Source of the DNA: Gracilimonas sp964505215
Lineage (GTDB): Bacteria; Bacteroidota; Rhodothermia; Balneolales; Balneolaceae
Reading direction: 5' to 3'
Assembly: GCA_964505215.1 (NCBI GenBank)
Contig: CAZDGU010000008.1
Span: 1-64,000 of the forward strand
Length of the DNA: 64,000 bases
Below the pieces are notes generated by a model that did no database searches, was not told the origin of the DNA, and was given only the letters and a program-made list of their open reading frames with translations. Within the stretch, counting starts at the first letter, position 1. Every line of letters begins with the position of its first letter. The position numbers and the translations under genes are program-made. Positions 54,711 through 62,999 of the stretch are shown here, piece after piece.

Positions 54711-55061
54711 TTGAGCAGCAATAATCACTCCTTAGTTGACTTTTCTTCCCTTTCTGAAATGCTTTATGGAGAAGAAAAATTTATCAGCGAGTTTGCCGAA
54801 GCTGCCATTACTTCCTTTAGCGAGTTTAGAGATCATTATTCTAAATTTTTATTGAACCGGGATGAAGAAAATTTTCGAAAAGCAGGGCATAAAATAAAGC
54901 CCGTAGCTCAGATGTTAGGACTTCAGCAAATTATAGACGAGTATGAGCACGCTAAGCAACTGCTTTGGGATAAGCGCCCAAAAAAAGAGTTAGAAAAATC
55001 CTCAAATAAAATTCAGGAAATCTGCACTAAAGTAATAGCCGAATTAGAAGAAAAAAAATAG
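54711..55061 (+). CDS. HPt-domain histidine phosphotransfer protein
   Basis: 116 residues forming one helical HPt domain. The phosphoacceptor is in FRKAGHKIKPVAQML with His60. The TTG at 54711 is used because a later ATG would remove helix one. Stand-alone HPt proteins relay phosphate between receivers and kinases; here no receiver is adjacent. Possible partners in the window are the receiver-kinase at 23589-24731 and regulator at 22644-23579, an inference. It is 8 bp after the thioesterase and 12 bp before galE. Confidence 0.75.
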   Translation: MSSNNHSLVDFSSLSEMLYGEEKFISEFAEAAITSFSEFRDHYSKFLLNRDEENFRKAGHKIKPVAQMLGLQQIIDEYEHAKQLLWDKRPKKELEKSSNKIQEICTKVIAELEEKK

Positions 55062-55073
55062 TTAATTATACAC

Positions 55074-56087
55074 ATGAATGTATTAGTAACCGGGGGTGCC
55101 GGCTATATCGGCAGCCATACTGTTTTAGAGCTTTTAAAAGAAAATAACCAAGTTATTGTAGTTGACAACCTCTCTAACAGCAGCGAAGAAGCGTTAAAAC
55201 GGGTAAAAGATATAACAGGAAAAGATCTTCTTTTCTACGAAACGGATCTGCTTAATAAAGAAGAGCTAAACGATATTTTTGAGCGCCACCAAGTTGATTC
55301 GGTCATCCACTTTGCCGGCTTTAAAGCCGTTGGCGAGTCTGTCGATATACCTCTTAAATATTACGATAATAATATTACCGGTACGCTTAACTTGTGTGAA
55401 GTGATGAAGAAACATAACGTTAAGAATATGGTTTTTTCATCTTCTGCAACTGTTTATGGAGATCCTGAATCGGTGCCAATAACAGAAGACTTTCCGCTTT
55501 CGGCTACCAATCCTTATGGCAGAACTAAGCTTTTTATTGAGTACATACTTAAAGACCTGTACGTTGCCGACTCTTCCTGGAATATTGCGCTACTTAGATA
55601 TTTCAACCCGGTTGGCGCGCATAAAAGCGGCTTAATTGGAGAGGATCCAAACGACATTCCTAATAATCTCATACCCTATATTTCTCAGGTAGCCGTTGGA
55701 AAACTGGAGCAGCTCTCTGTTTTTGGTGATGATTACGCTACGCCTGATGGCACCGGAGTGCGCGATTATATTCACGTTGTAGATTTAGCCTTAGGTCACC
55801 TTAAAGCTTTGGAAATACTAAACTCCAAACCGGGCTTGGTAACCTACAATTTAGGAACCGGAAAGGGTTCAAGCGTATTAGATATGGTTAGAGCCTTTGA
55901 AAAAGCTTCCGGAAAAAAAGTACCGTTTAAAATAGCCCCCCGCCGTGCCGGAGATATTGCCCAGTGCTATGCCGACCCAACTAAAGCAGAACAAGAGCTA
56001 AACTGGACAGCAAAACGCGGCATTGAGGAAATGTGTGAAGACACCTGGAGATGGCAGTCTCAAAACCCGGAAGGTTATACCCGCTAA
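55074..56087 (+). CDS. galE: UDP-glucose 4-epimerase
   Basis: Extended SDR that interconverts UDP-glucose and UDP-galactose. NAD motif VTGGAGYIGSH (residues 5-15), catalytic Tyr148 and Lys152 in NPYGRTK, and Ser in FSSSATVYG. 337 residues is standard. Provides sugar nucleotides for envelope glycans. It ends the thioesterase-HPt-galE run; no terminator is evident before the tRNA terminator on the other strand. Confidence 0.94.
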   Translation: MNVLVTGGAGYIGSHTVLELLKENNQVIVVDNLSNSSEEALKRVKDITGKDLLFYETDLLNKEELNDIFERHQVDSVIHFAGFKAVGESVDIPLKYYDNNITGTLNLCEVMKKHNVKNMVFSSSATVYGDPESVPITEDFPLSATNPYGRTKLFIEYILKDLYVADSSWNIALLRYFNPVGAHKSGLIGEDPNDIPNNLIPYISQVAVGKLEQLSVFGDDYATPDGTGVRDYIHVVDLALGHLKALEILNSKPGLVTYNLGTGKGSSVLDMVRAFEKASGKKVPFKIAPRRAGDIAQCYADPTKAEQELNWTAKRGIEEMCEDTWRWQSQNPEGYTR

Positions 56088-56171
56088 TTAAGGGTCAAAT
56101 CAAACTTCTTTTATTTTAATATTACCTATTAATTAAGAATAATTGTTCTGCCATAGTTTTTCCATAGCAAT

Positions 56172-56210
56172 TAAAAAGCCCTATAAATCATTGACTTACA
56201 GGGCTTAAAA
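56172..56210 (-). terminator. rho-independent terminator of tRNA-Leu
   Basis: On the - strand AAGCCCTGTAAG pairs imperfectly with CTTATAGGGCTT-like sequence (GCCCT/AGGGC arms), followed by TTTTT. It starts 2 bp after the tRNA 3' end. Confidence 0.85.
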
Positions 56211-56211
56211 G

Positions 56212-56293
56212 TACCAAAGGAGGGACTCGAACCCTCACTCCCGAAGGAACGCGATTTTGAGTCGCGCGCGTCTACCAATTCCGCCACTTTGGC
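56212..56293 (-). tRNA. tRNA-Leu(CAA)
   Basis: Class II tRNA of 82 nt. Acceptor arms GCCAAAG and CTTTGGT pair (G1:U72 wobble), discriminator A. Anticodon stem CGCGA/TCGCG with loop CTCAAAA gives anticodon CAA, reading UUG leucine. Long variable arm TTCC..GGGAG fits leucine. GGTTCGAGTCC is the T arm. CCA is not encoded. A promoter candidate lies at 56308-56340. Confidence 0.95.
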
Positions 56294-56790
56294 TTTATCG
56301 AAGGTGCAAAAGATAAGGCTACCGGCCCGTAAATAACAAAGGCATTTTAATATTTTTCTACAGCGGGCATAACCTGTATAAACCGCCTAAATTGTATTTC
56401 ACGATAATATCTTATTCATAAAATGGTCGTTTAAGAAAAACTTTTGTTTCAATCCTGGGCAGGGTTTAAATAGACAGCGTTCCATGCTTTTTCATTTTTC
56501 AAAAAACAGAAGCATCATAATTTTAGCCAAGCTATTCTGACTTCACAGCCTCGTCATCCCTACAATATCCTTCAATAAAGTTGTTTTATTTTCACCTCCT
56601 GTAGTTTCCTTAAAGTCTTTCTGGCTATTACTATAAATAACATTTAGAAAGCATCAAAGCTCTATAAATCAAGGTAATAATGGAGGGAATTATTTAGAAA
56701 TGACCTTTAATTACTCCTTTAGTTAGAAAAATCTAAAGCAATTTGTAACAATCAATCATCTCAGGTCTCTTATATTATAAACACCAACAA
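56294..56790. other. intergenic region
   Basis: About 500 bp with no supported gene. The left end carries the tRNA-Leu promoter candidate; the right part is very AT-rich and should hold the promoter for the 198-residue gene. No repeats or hairpins recognised. Confidence 0.5.
56308..56340 (-). promoter_or_regulatory. probable promoter of tRNA-Leu
   Basis: On the - strand TTTG (56337-56340) is followed after 21 bp by TATCTTTT (56308-56315), close to the Bacteroidota TTTG / TAnnTTTG pattern. The start would fall about 10 bp before the tRNA 5' end at 56293. Confidence 0.45.
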
Positions 56791-57387
56791 ATGGATAATG
56801 TCATGGTTAAGTATCTATTTTTAGGATTATCGGTTGTAGCAGGCTTTATTATGTATCAAGCTTTTCCTGTTCGGCACGGCCCGGGTGTTGTAGCAGCAGA
56901 AGCCCCGACCATTAAGCGTGTAAGCTGGCAGAAACCCATTACTTTCAAGGGAGCCACCCTGACCCCACAAAAAGTGATTTCCGGTGAGGTGCGGGTAATA
57001 AGGTATAAAAGATATCTGTTTGATAGACTTTCACGATACACCCCCACTGATGTTTTGGTTGGCTGGAATGAATTATCTGACGAGCGAAACTTAGATCATA
57101 TTTATCCCAAATTAGGAAATCGTTCTTTCGAAATAGATTTTGTTCGACTTCCATTAAAATTGTCCACTATATATCAAAAAACTGACTTGTGGCACCTCAT
57201 CCCTTCTACTACGGCAATAGATAAACGTATCAAAACATTGCGTAACGGTCATATCATAAAAATAAAAGGATTGCTGGTTAACATAGAACACAATATGGAT
57301 TTCGATTATATCACTAATCAAGTGATTTCTGATCAAAAAGCTTCTGAAGGTTTTGCCATTTGGGTTGAAGAATTTCAGATATTATAA
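56791..57387 (+). CDS. hypothetical protein with one N-terminal membrane segment
   Basis: 198 residues. Residues 6-25 are a hydrophobic signal anchor. The rest is globular; DVLVGWNELSDERNL, SFEIDF and KGLLVNIEH with a C-terminal WVEEFQIL recall a widespread family of hypothetical proteins with a VGWGxMSD motif and no assigned function. Two start codons (56791 and 56803) are possible. It is not in an obvious operon; the nearest gene is the cold-shock gene 109 bp on. Confidence 0.6.
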   Translation: MDNVMVKYLFLGLSVVAGFIMYQAFPVRHGPGVVAAEAPTIKRVSWQKPITFKGATLTPQKVISGEVRVIRYKRYLFDRLSRYTPTDVLVGWNELSDERNLDHIYPKLGNRSFEIDFVRLPLKLSTIYQKTDLWHLIPSTTAIDKRIKTLRNGHIIKIKGLLVNIEHNMDFDYITNQVISDQKASEGFAIWVEEFQIL

Positions 57388-57496
57388 TTTTAAAATATTT
57401 GTGTTGATTGTATTACGCTCAAAAATTATTTTCTATACGATGTGTAGGTAAAGTTTTTCCTATAAGCGTAATTATTAAATAAAAAATCGGGATAAC

Positions 57497-57736
57497 ATGT
57501 CAGATAAAAAAAAGGGTACAGTAAAATGGTTTCATAACACTAAAGGTTATGGCTTTATAAGTACAGAAAACGGTGAAGATGCTTTTGTTCATTATTCAGA
57601 AATTCAAGCCGAGGGCTTTAAAAAACTCCGCCGCGGTGAAGAGGTTGAATTTTTGTTGGATGACGGAGATAAAGGCTTGCACGCCAAAGAAGTAGTTTCA
57701 CTGAACCCTGAAAATGAACACTTAGAAGATACCTAA
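57497..57736 (+). CDS. cold-shock domain protein
   Basis: 79 residues, single cold-shock (S1-like OB) domain: GTVKWFHNTKGYGFIS with RNP1 KGYGFI and RNP2-like AFVHYS. Binds single-stranded RNA/DNA and acts as RNA chaperone. The C-terminal tail LNPENEHLEDT is acidic. Translation stop directly abuts the next start (TAAATG), so the two genes are coupled. Confidence 0.93.
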   Translation: MSDKKKGTVKWFHNTKGYGFISTENGEDAFVHYSEIQAEGFKKLRRGEEVEFLLDDGDKGLHAKEVVSLNPENEHLEDT

Positions 57737-58057
57737 ATGAAGTGGCTTAAAGATGTCTATTTAGATCTTGTTGTATTACTGTTAATTGCCTTATTTGCCG
57801 TTTATACAAGCTCAGTTTTTGAGATAATTCTGTGGGTTTATACCGCACTGTTACTGCTTAGCAAAGTACTTACTTTTGTTATGCCTTCTTTACAGAAAAA
57901 AGCTAATAAAACAAGCGCCCCCCCCTTCTTTTATCATGTTATTTATGCGCTCACAGTGGCAATATTTTTATATATTACGAAGTATTATTTGGCCGGAGCT
58001 TGGCTGGTTATATGGATTTTATCTATCGTCAGTTTTGCAAAAACCAAAAAGAATTAA
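57737..58057 (+). CDS. hypothetical small membrane protein
   Basis: 106 residues with three to four hydrophobic segments (about 10-30, 32-48, 62-80, 84-100). Not recognised. Starts on the base after the cold-shock stop codon. May be a coupled, regulated membrane partner, but that is speculation. Confidence 0.6.
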   Translation: MKWLKDVYLDLVVLLLIALFAVYTSSVFEIILWVYTALLLLSKVLTFVMPSLQKKANKTSAPPFFYHVIYALTVAIFLYITKYYLAGAWLVIWILSIVSFAKTKKN

Positions 58058-58081
58058 TCAACTGTAACCCTTATTGTATTT

Positions 58082-58702
58082 GTGAAGCTATCGGCCCTGT
58101 TCTATTCTGTAGGTATTTTTTCAATTATAGTCTTTTCTACTCCGCAGGTGCAGGCGCAAAATCATCGCGGCCATAGCACACATTCTATTCCTGCTCAAAT
58201 ATCTGTTTGGGGGGGATACTCATTCCAGTCTATACGCTTTTTGGGAAAAACACCCGACTCACAAACCCAAATTTTTGGTTTAGGATATCAAAAGCCATTA
58301 AAAGAATATTCCCATAACAGGCTTTTATGGTACACGGCAGACCTTATTCCCTACGTCCATTACCAGTATCCCAAAAGAGACGAAAACAATCGCTTTGTTT
58401 CAAGAACCGGCTTTGGACTATCGCCCATTGGTTTTGCACTTACTCAGAGAAATCCCGGCCGCATCTCTCCTTTTATAAGAACCACAGGAGGAGTTATGTA
58501 CATGGAAAGCAATTTCCCTACCGACAGATCAAGACGTTTTAACTTCACCTTTGATATTACTTTAGGTGGCAATATCCACTTTCCACCGGTTGGATTTCTG
58601 ACTTTAGGATACAAATTTCACCATATTTCAAATGCCGAAACCGGATCTGAAAATCCGGGTTTAGATTCTAACTTTCTCTTTTTAAAACTTTCATTTCATT
58701 AA
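58082..58702 (+). CDS. PagL-like lipid A 3-O-deacylase (acyloxyacyl hydrolase family)
   Basis: 206 residues with a signal peptide (about 1-26, ending VQAQ); GTG start. The C-terminal GYKFHHISNAETGSENPGLDSN carries the His/Ser pair (HIS) and a following Glu of the PagL catalytic site, within a small outer-membrane beta-barrel. PagL removes the 3-linked acyl chain of lipid A. The rest (GGYSFQSIRFLG, FGLGYQKPL) reads as barrel strands. Substrate is an inference. Confidence 0.78.
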   Translation: MKLSALFYSVGIFSIIVFSTPQVQAQNHRGHSTHSIPAQISVWGGYSFQSIRFLGKTPDSQTQIFGLGYQKPLKEYSHNRLLWYTADLIPYVHYQYPKRDENNRFVSRTGFGLSPIGFALTQRNPGRISPFIRTTGGVMYMESNFPTDRSRRFNFTFDITLGGNIHFPPVGFLTLGYKFHHISNAETGSENPGLDSNFLFLKLSFH

Positions 58703-58706
58703 TATT

Positions 58707-59237
58707 ATGAGTATTTCAGCAACTATCACTACTTCTAAAGGAACTATTAACATTCAATTATTTGATGAGCGAGCTCCTAAAACCGTAGCTAATTTTGTGA
58801 ATTTAGCTACTCGCGGCTTTTATGACGGACTTACCTTTCATCGTGTTATTCCGGACTTTATGATTCAAGGCGGATGTCCGGATGGCGACGGTCGTGGCGG
58901 CCCTGGTTATAGATTTGAGGATGAATTTCATGAGGAATTAATACACGACGAGCCCGGTAAACTTTCTATGGCAAACGCAGGACCAAACACCAACGGAAGC
59001 CAGTTTTTCATCACCCATGTGCCTACCGCCTGGTTAGACGGAAAGCACGCTGTTTTTGGCAGTGTGAAATCAGACGAAGACCAACAAGTGGTCAATTCCA
59101 TTGATGCAGGTGATACCATCACCTCAATAACTTTTGAAGGCAACGTAGAGGAATTACTCAATGCAGTTGATGTTGTCCAAAATTGGAATGATATGCTGGA
59201 TGAAAATCACCCAAACCTAAAGCCTGCGCTGGTTTAA
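58707..59237 (+). CDS. cyclophilin-type peptidyl-prolyl cis-trans isomerase
   Basis: 176 residues, single cyclophilin domain. FHRVIPDFMIQGGCPDGDG (about 50-68) and GSQFFITHVPTAWLDGKHAVFG are the signature. No signal peptide, so cytoplasmic. It starts 4 bp after the PagL-like gene and may be co-transcribed. Catalytic Arg in FHRV is present. Confidence 0.93.
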   Translation: MSISATITTSKGTINIQLFDERAPKTVANFVNLATRGFYDGLTFHRVIPDFMIQGGCPDGDGRGGPGYRFEDEFHEELIHDEPGKLSMANAGPNTNGSQFFITHVPTAWLDGKHAVFGSVKSDEDQQVVNSIDAGDTITSITFEGNVEELLNAVDVVQNWNDMLDENHPNLKPALV

Positions 59238-59327
59238 TGATTTAGAAACAAATCTTCCAAACCGGTTAAACTTTTTTGAAATCGCTTCGTAATGCATGTG
59301 AAACTCAATCACACACATATCACCATT

Positions 59328-60806
59328 ATGAAGCGATTTTTTTCTTTTTTGTTGTTAACGCTGTCAGCGATTCTGTTATCCTCCTCAGTTTTTGCCCAGG
59401 ATTACAATCAAAAATCAGACTTAAAATATCGTAAATGGCGAGTTACACTCTTCCCTCCTTTAAGCACCAACGGCATAGAAGCTCCTAATTATACCGCTCG
59501 TTATTCTGTTAATATTCTTGGGGGATACCATGGCGGATTGGACGGCGGCGAAATTGGAGGGTTAATCAATTACAATAAGCATTACACAAACGGTGTGCAG
59601 TTATCCGGAGTAGCTAATGCCACAGGCGGAAATATGGCGGGTGTTAACATTTCCGGAGGTGTGAATTTCTCATCAGCTTCCATGTCGGGTATTCAGATTT
59701 CGGGATTATCCAATATTTCGGGCCATGATTTGGAAGGCATTCAAATGGCCGGCTTGTTTAACTTAGCTAATCGAAATTCAAGCGGTTTGCAATTCAGTGG
59801 GCTTACAAATGTTGCTCAAGGTAATATTGAGGGTCTTCAGGGTGCAGGACTCGTAAACGCTTCTTTGGGAAGTATAAGTGGTTTGCAGGCATCCGGTATT
59901 GCAAACATGGCTCGAAATGATGTGGAAGGCCTTCAAGCAGCAGGAATTTTAAACTTTGCCGGAGGAAATATTTCCGGATTACAGGCTGCAGGTGCCGCCA
60001 ACATTGCCGTACATAATATTGAAGGATTGATGGCAGCCGGTGCAGTGAACGTATCACTTAAAAATGCCAGTGGCTTGTTTGCATCCGGCTTAATGAATGT
60101 GGCAAATAACGTAGAAGGTGTTGTTTTTGCCGGAGGTGCTAATATTGCCAACAACTTAACAGGTATCCAAATAGCAGGATTGCTAAACGCTTCTGAAAAA
60201 GCAACGGGTGTACAAGTTGGACTCATTAACGTAGCAAAAGAATTTCAAGGAGTTCCAGTGGGGTTCATCAGCTTTTATGGAAATGGCCGTAAAAATATTG
60301 ATGCCCGCTTTTCGGACGGTGGTTTTACGGATATAGGAATCACCTTAGGAACGCATCGCGTGTACAACTCCCTGCTTCTTGGCTACAATACCTTGCTAAA
60401 TAGAGACGTATATCGATTTGGGCTTGCCGTTGGGCTTGAGAAAAACATCTCGGATTCTTTTAAAAATTGGGAAAGCGAAAGCGTTTTTGTGAATCAGGAG
60501 TTTGCGGTTACGCATCAATTTGAAGAAAAATGGTCGGATAAATTAAATCTTATTTACTCCTACAAATTCCTGTTGGGAAAACGTTTTAACAGTGGCTTAT
60601 CAATGTATGCAGGTCCCTCTCTTAATGCGCAAATAAGCCGGGTACAAGGTTCTGAAGATTACACTTGGTGGAGTTTTTGGTCGCCCACAAGAAAAGGAAG
60701 AATCTACCGGTTCTGGGTTGGTTTCACGGCCGGTATCCGTTTATTTAAGCAAAAATCAATGCCCCGCTTCAGCGAAGAATTCAGTGATTGGGATGTGAAA
60801 TGGTAA
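59328..60806 (+). CDS. surface protein with 16-residue tandem repeats (LA_2272-like)
   Basis: 492 residues. The ATG at 59328 gives a signal peptide (MKRFFSFLLLTLSA..., ending VFAQ); an upstream ATG adds 12 residues. Residues about 89-307 are thirteen to fourteen repeats of about 16 residues of the form GLQxAGxxNxAxxxxx, like LA_2272-type surface repeats and likely forming a beta helix. The C-terminal 180 residues look beta-barrel-like (YSYKFLLGKRFNSGLS, WVGFTAGIRLF), so it may be an outer-membrane anchored adhesin. Function unproven. Confidence 0.78.
   Translation: MKRFFSFLLLTLSAILLSSSVFAQDYNQKSDLKYRKWRVTLFPPLSTNGIEAPNYTARYSVNILGGYHGGLDGGEIGGLINYNKHYTNGVQLSGVANATGGNMAGVNISGGVNFSSASMSGIQISGLSNISGHDLEGIQMAGLFNLANRNSSGLQFSGLTNVAQGNIEGLQGAGLVNASLGSISGLQASGIANMARNDVEGLQAAGILNFAGGNISGLQAAGAANIAVHNIEGLMAAGAVNVSLKNASGLFASGLMNVANNVEGVVFAGGANIANNLTGIQIAGLLNASEKATGVQVGLINVAKEFQGVPVGFISFYGNGRKNIDARFSDGGFTDIGITLGTHRVYNSLLLGYNTLLNRDVYRFGLAVGLEKNISDSFKNWESESVFVNQEFAVTHQFEEKWSDKLNLIYSYKFLLGKRFNSGLSMYAGPSLNAQISRVQGSEDYTWWSFWSPTRKGRIYRFWVGFTAGIRLFKQKSMPRFSEEFSDWDVKW
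59592..60248 (+). repeat. in-gene 48-bp tandem repeats
   Basis: The coding region repeats about every 48 bp, once per 16-residue unit, with diverged DNA copies. No spacers, so not a CRISPR array. Confidence 0.75.
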
Positions 60807-60929
60807 ATACACCGTTTTTATTTCTACTTTATTTTAATGCTTACCAAAGCATTCGGTTAAAGTACTTGGTATCATAAATAGCTATCGTATAGCCTCGGAC
60901 AGCAAATAATAATAACCACACTTTTTGAT

Positions 60930-61463
60930 ATGTCTCACAAATCAACTCTTTTGCACAAAGCTGAGTTCAACCCTAAAATGAAACAGTATTTAATGTGGAC
61001 AGGCATTTTGATTTGTACCGTTTCAATGGTCTTGATTCCACTAATTCCACTTTGGGCAATTTTTGGCACAATTTATCTTAACAAATACTTTTCGCGGCTT
61101 GAATGTGAACTCACTACACGTTCCTTGAGGTTCAAAAAAGGCTATATTTTTCATACCGAACGAACCATTCCACTTGACAAAATTCAGGACCTCACCTTTA
61201 AAGAAGGTCCGTTGCTGAAGTATTTTGGAATCAGCAAGCTGTCTGTAGAAACAGCCGGTGGTTCAGCTCAAGGAACGGCTGACCTCTCGCTAATTGGTAT
61301 TATCAATGCAGGAGATTTTCGAAGCCTGGTTTTAGAACAGCGAGATAAAGTGACCGATAATAAAACCACACATTCAACAGAATCTGACGCCGATAGCTCT
61401 CTTCAAGTTTTGGTTGAAATCAGGGATTCTCTAAAGCGGATAGAAGAGAAACTATCTAAGTAA
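60930..61463 (+). CDS. bPH2 (YdbS-like) membrane protein
   Basis: 177 residues. One or two hydrophobic segments (about 23-52) are followed by a bacterial PH (bPH_2) domain: TTRSLRFKKGYIFHTERTIPLDKIQDLTFKEGPLLKYFGISKLSVETAGG. The last 40 residues are a charged helix. YdbS-like proteins' role is unknown. No operon partner nearby. Confidence 0.82.
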   Translation: MSHKSTLLHKAEFNPKMKQYLMWTGILICTVSMVLIPLIPLWAIFGTIYLNKYFSRLECELTTRSLRFKKGYIFHTERTIPLDKIQDLTFKEGPLLKYFGISKLSVETAGGSAQGTADLSLIGIINAGDFRSLVLEQRDKVTDNKTTHSTESDADSSLQVLVEIRDSLKRIEEKLSK

Positions 61464-61510
61464 TTATCGGGTTTTCCCAAATGGAAAACTCAATGATAAC
61501 ATCCGTGTGA

Positions 61511-62986
61511 ATGAATATTTCTATTATAGGTGCCGGCTTGGGAGGACTTTCTGCCGCTGCATTACTGGCGGCCAAAGGCCACAAGGTTCAGGTTTTTGAA
61601 AAAAATGAGCAAGCGGGTGGCAAAATGGGGCAAATTCACGCAGAGGGATTTCGTTTTGATACCGGGCCCAGCCTGCTCACTATGCCTTTCGTTTTTGAGC
61701 GACTTTTTAATGAATGCGGTGCAGATTTCTATGATTATTTAGAACTTGCCCCTCTTCATCCTCTTTGCAGATATTTTTATTCGGATGGAACCATTTTTAA
61801 CAGCTATTTCGATCGTTCCAAAACTCAAAAAGAATTATCTCAAATAGCTCCAAGTGATGTTAAAGCCTATGATGAATTCCTGAATTACTCAGCTGATTTA
61901 TATAAAAAAACAGCTGATGCTTTTATTTTCAATCCACTGTACGCGTTAGAAGATTTAAGGAAGTTAGATTTTCTCAGCTTTTTTGGAATTGATGCCTTTA
62001 ATACTGTAAGCGAAAGAATAGATAACACCTTCAGCTCGCCTTATTTGCGGCAGTTTTTTAAACGGTTCACTACCTACAACGGCTCCTCTCCTTTTCAAGC
62101 TCCGGCTACGCTCAATGTTATTCCCCATGTGGAAATTAATCAGGGTGGATTTTATGTAAAAGGCGGATTATATCAAGTAGCTCAAGCTCTCCAAAGGTTG
62201 GCAGAGAAGAACGGAGCAGTTTTTCATTTTAATGAAGAAATTGATGGTATTTTAGTTGAAGACGGAAAAGCAAAAGGGGTGAAATTAACCTCGGGCTCTA
62301 CCGTTCCTGCTCAGCTTGTAATCTCAAACAGCGATGCTACAGAAACGGTAACCGAACTGTTGCCGGATGATGCCATTTCTTCCCGGAAAAAAAGGAACTC
62401 AGCCAATATTGAGCCTTCCTGTTCCGGCTTTGTACTGCTGTTGGGTATTGATAAAACCTATCCTCAATTAACTCATCACAACATCTTTTTTTCGAAAGAT
62501 TATGAGCGGGAGTTCACCCAAATTTTCCGGGATAAAGTAATGCCGGATGATCCCACTATTTATATAGCAGATACATCACACACAGATCGCAGCCATGCGC
62601 CGCCCGGGGGCTCCAATCTCTTTATTTTAGTGAATGCGCCCTACCTTTCATCTCAATATTCGTGGAACAAGCATGCTGAGAGCTATGGCGAGCAGGTAAT
62701 TACTGAATTGGAAAAACGTGGATTGAAGGAGCTCAGTAATCACATTCAGTATAAAAAAATCATCACCCCAAAAGACTTTTACACTCGCTACAAATCTAAC
62801 AAAGGCAGTATATATGGAACTTCTTCCAATAGTAAATTTTCAGCCTTTATGCGCCCTCGCAATAAGTCGCGTGCGGTGGAGAAGCTGTACTTGGTAGGCG
62901 GTTCCGTTCATCCGGGGGGTGGAATTCCGTTAGTGGTTCAGTCAGTACTAAATGCATCAGCGTTAATTGAAAGATATGAAAGCTAA
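61511..62986 (+). CDS. phytoene desaturase-type FAD oxidoreductase (CrtI/CrtD-like)
   Basis: 491 residues. N-terminal FAD motif IIGAGLGGLSAAALLAAKGHKVQVFEKN (residues 5-32), GFRFDTGPSLLTMP, and C-terminal YLVGGSVHPGGGIPLVVQSV, all family-typical. It desaturates carotenoid backbones; choice between CrtI and 1-hydroxycarotenoid 3,4-desaturase (CrtD) cannot be made from sequence. No crtB, crtE or crtY is in the window. Confidence 0.85.
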   Translation: MNISIIGAGLGGLSAAALLAAKGHKVQVFEKNEQAGGKMGQIHAEGFRFDTGPSLLTMPFVFERLFNECGADFYDYLELAPLHPLCRYFYSDGTIFNSYFDRSKTQKELSQIAPSDVKAYDEFLNYSADLYKKTADAFIFNPLYALEDLRKLDFLSFFGIDAFNTVSERIDNTFSSPYLRQFFKRFTTYNGSSPFQAPATLNVIPHVEINQGGFYVKGGLYQVAQALQRLAEKNGAVFHFNEEIDGILVEDGKAKGVKLTSGSTVPAQLVISNSDATETVTELLPDDAISSRKKRNSANIEPSCSGFVLLLGIDKTYPQLTHHNIFFSKDYEREFTQIFRDKVMPDDPTIYIADTSHTDRSHAPPGGSNLFILVNAPYLSSQYSWNKHAESYGEQVITELEKRGLKELSNHIQYKKIITPKDFYTRYKSNKGSIYGTSSNSKFSAFMRPRNKSRAVEKLYLVGGSVHPGGGIPLVVQSVLNASALIERYES

Positions 62987-62999
62987 ATTCGGGAAGAAG

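Noticed and set aside
59592..60248. Regular 48-bp repeats that could suggest a CRISPR array
   Set aside because: The copies are diverged, contiguous without spacers and lie inside one protein-coding frame; they encode 16-residue protein repeats.
60836..60853. Inverted repeat AATGCTT-ACCA-AAGCATT as terminator
   Set aside because: No T-run follows and the arms are only seven bases; not supported.
61471..61489. Inverted repeat GTTTTCC-GGAAAAC upstream of the CrtI-type gene as terminator or operator
   Set aside because: No T-run, only seven-base arms, and no second copy seen; too weak.
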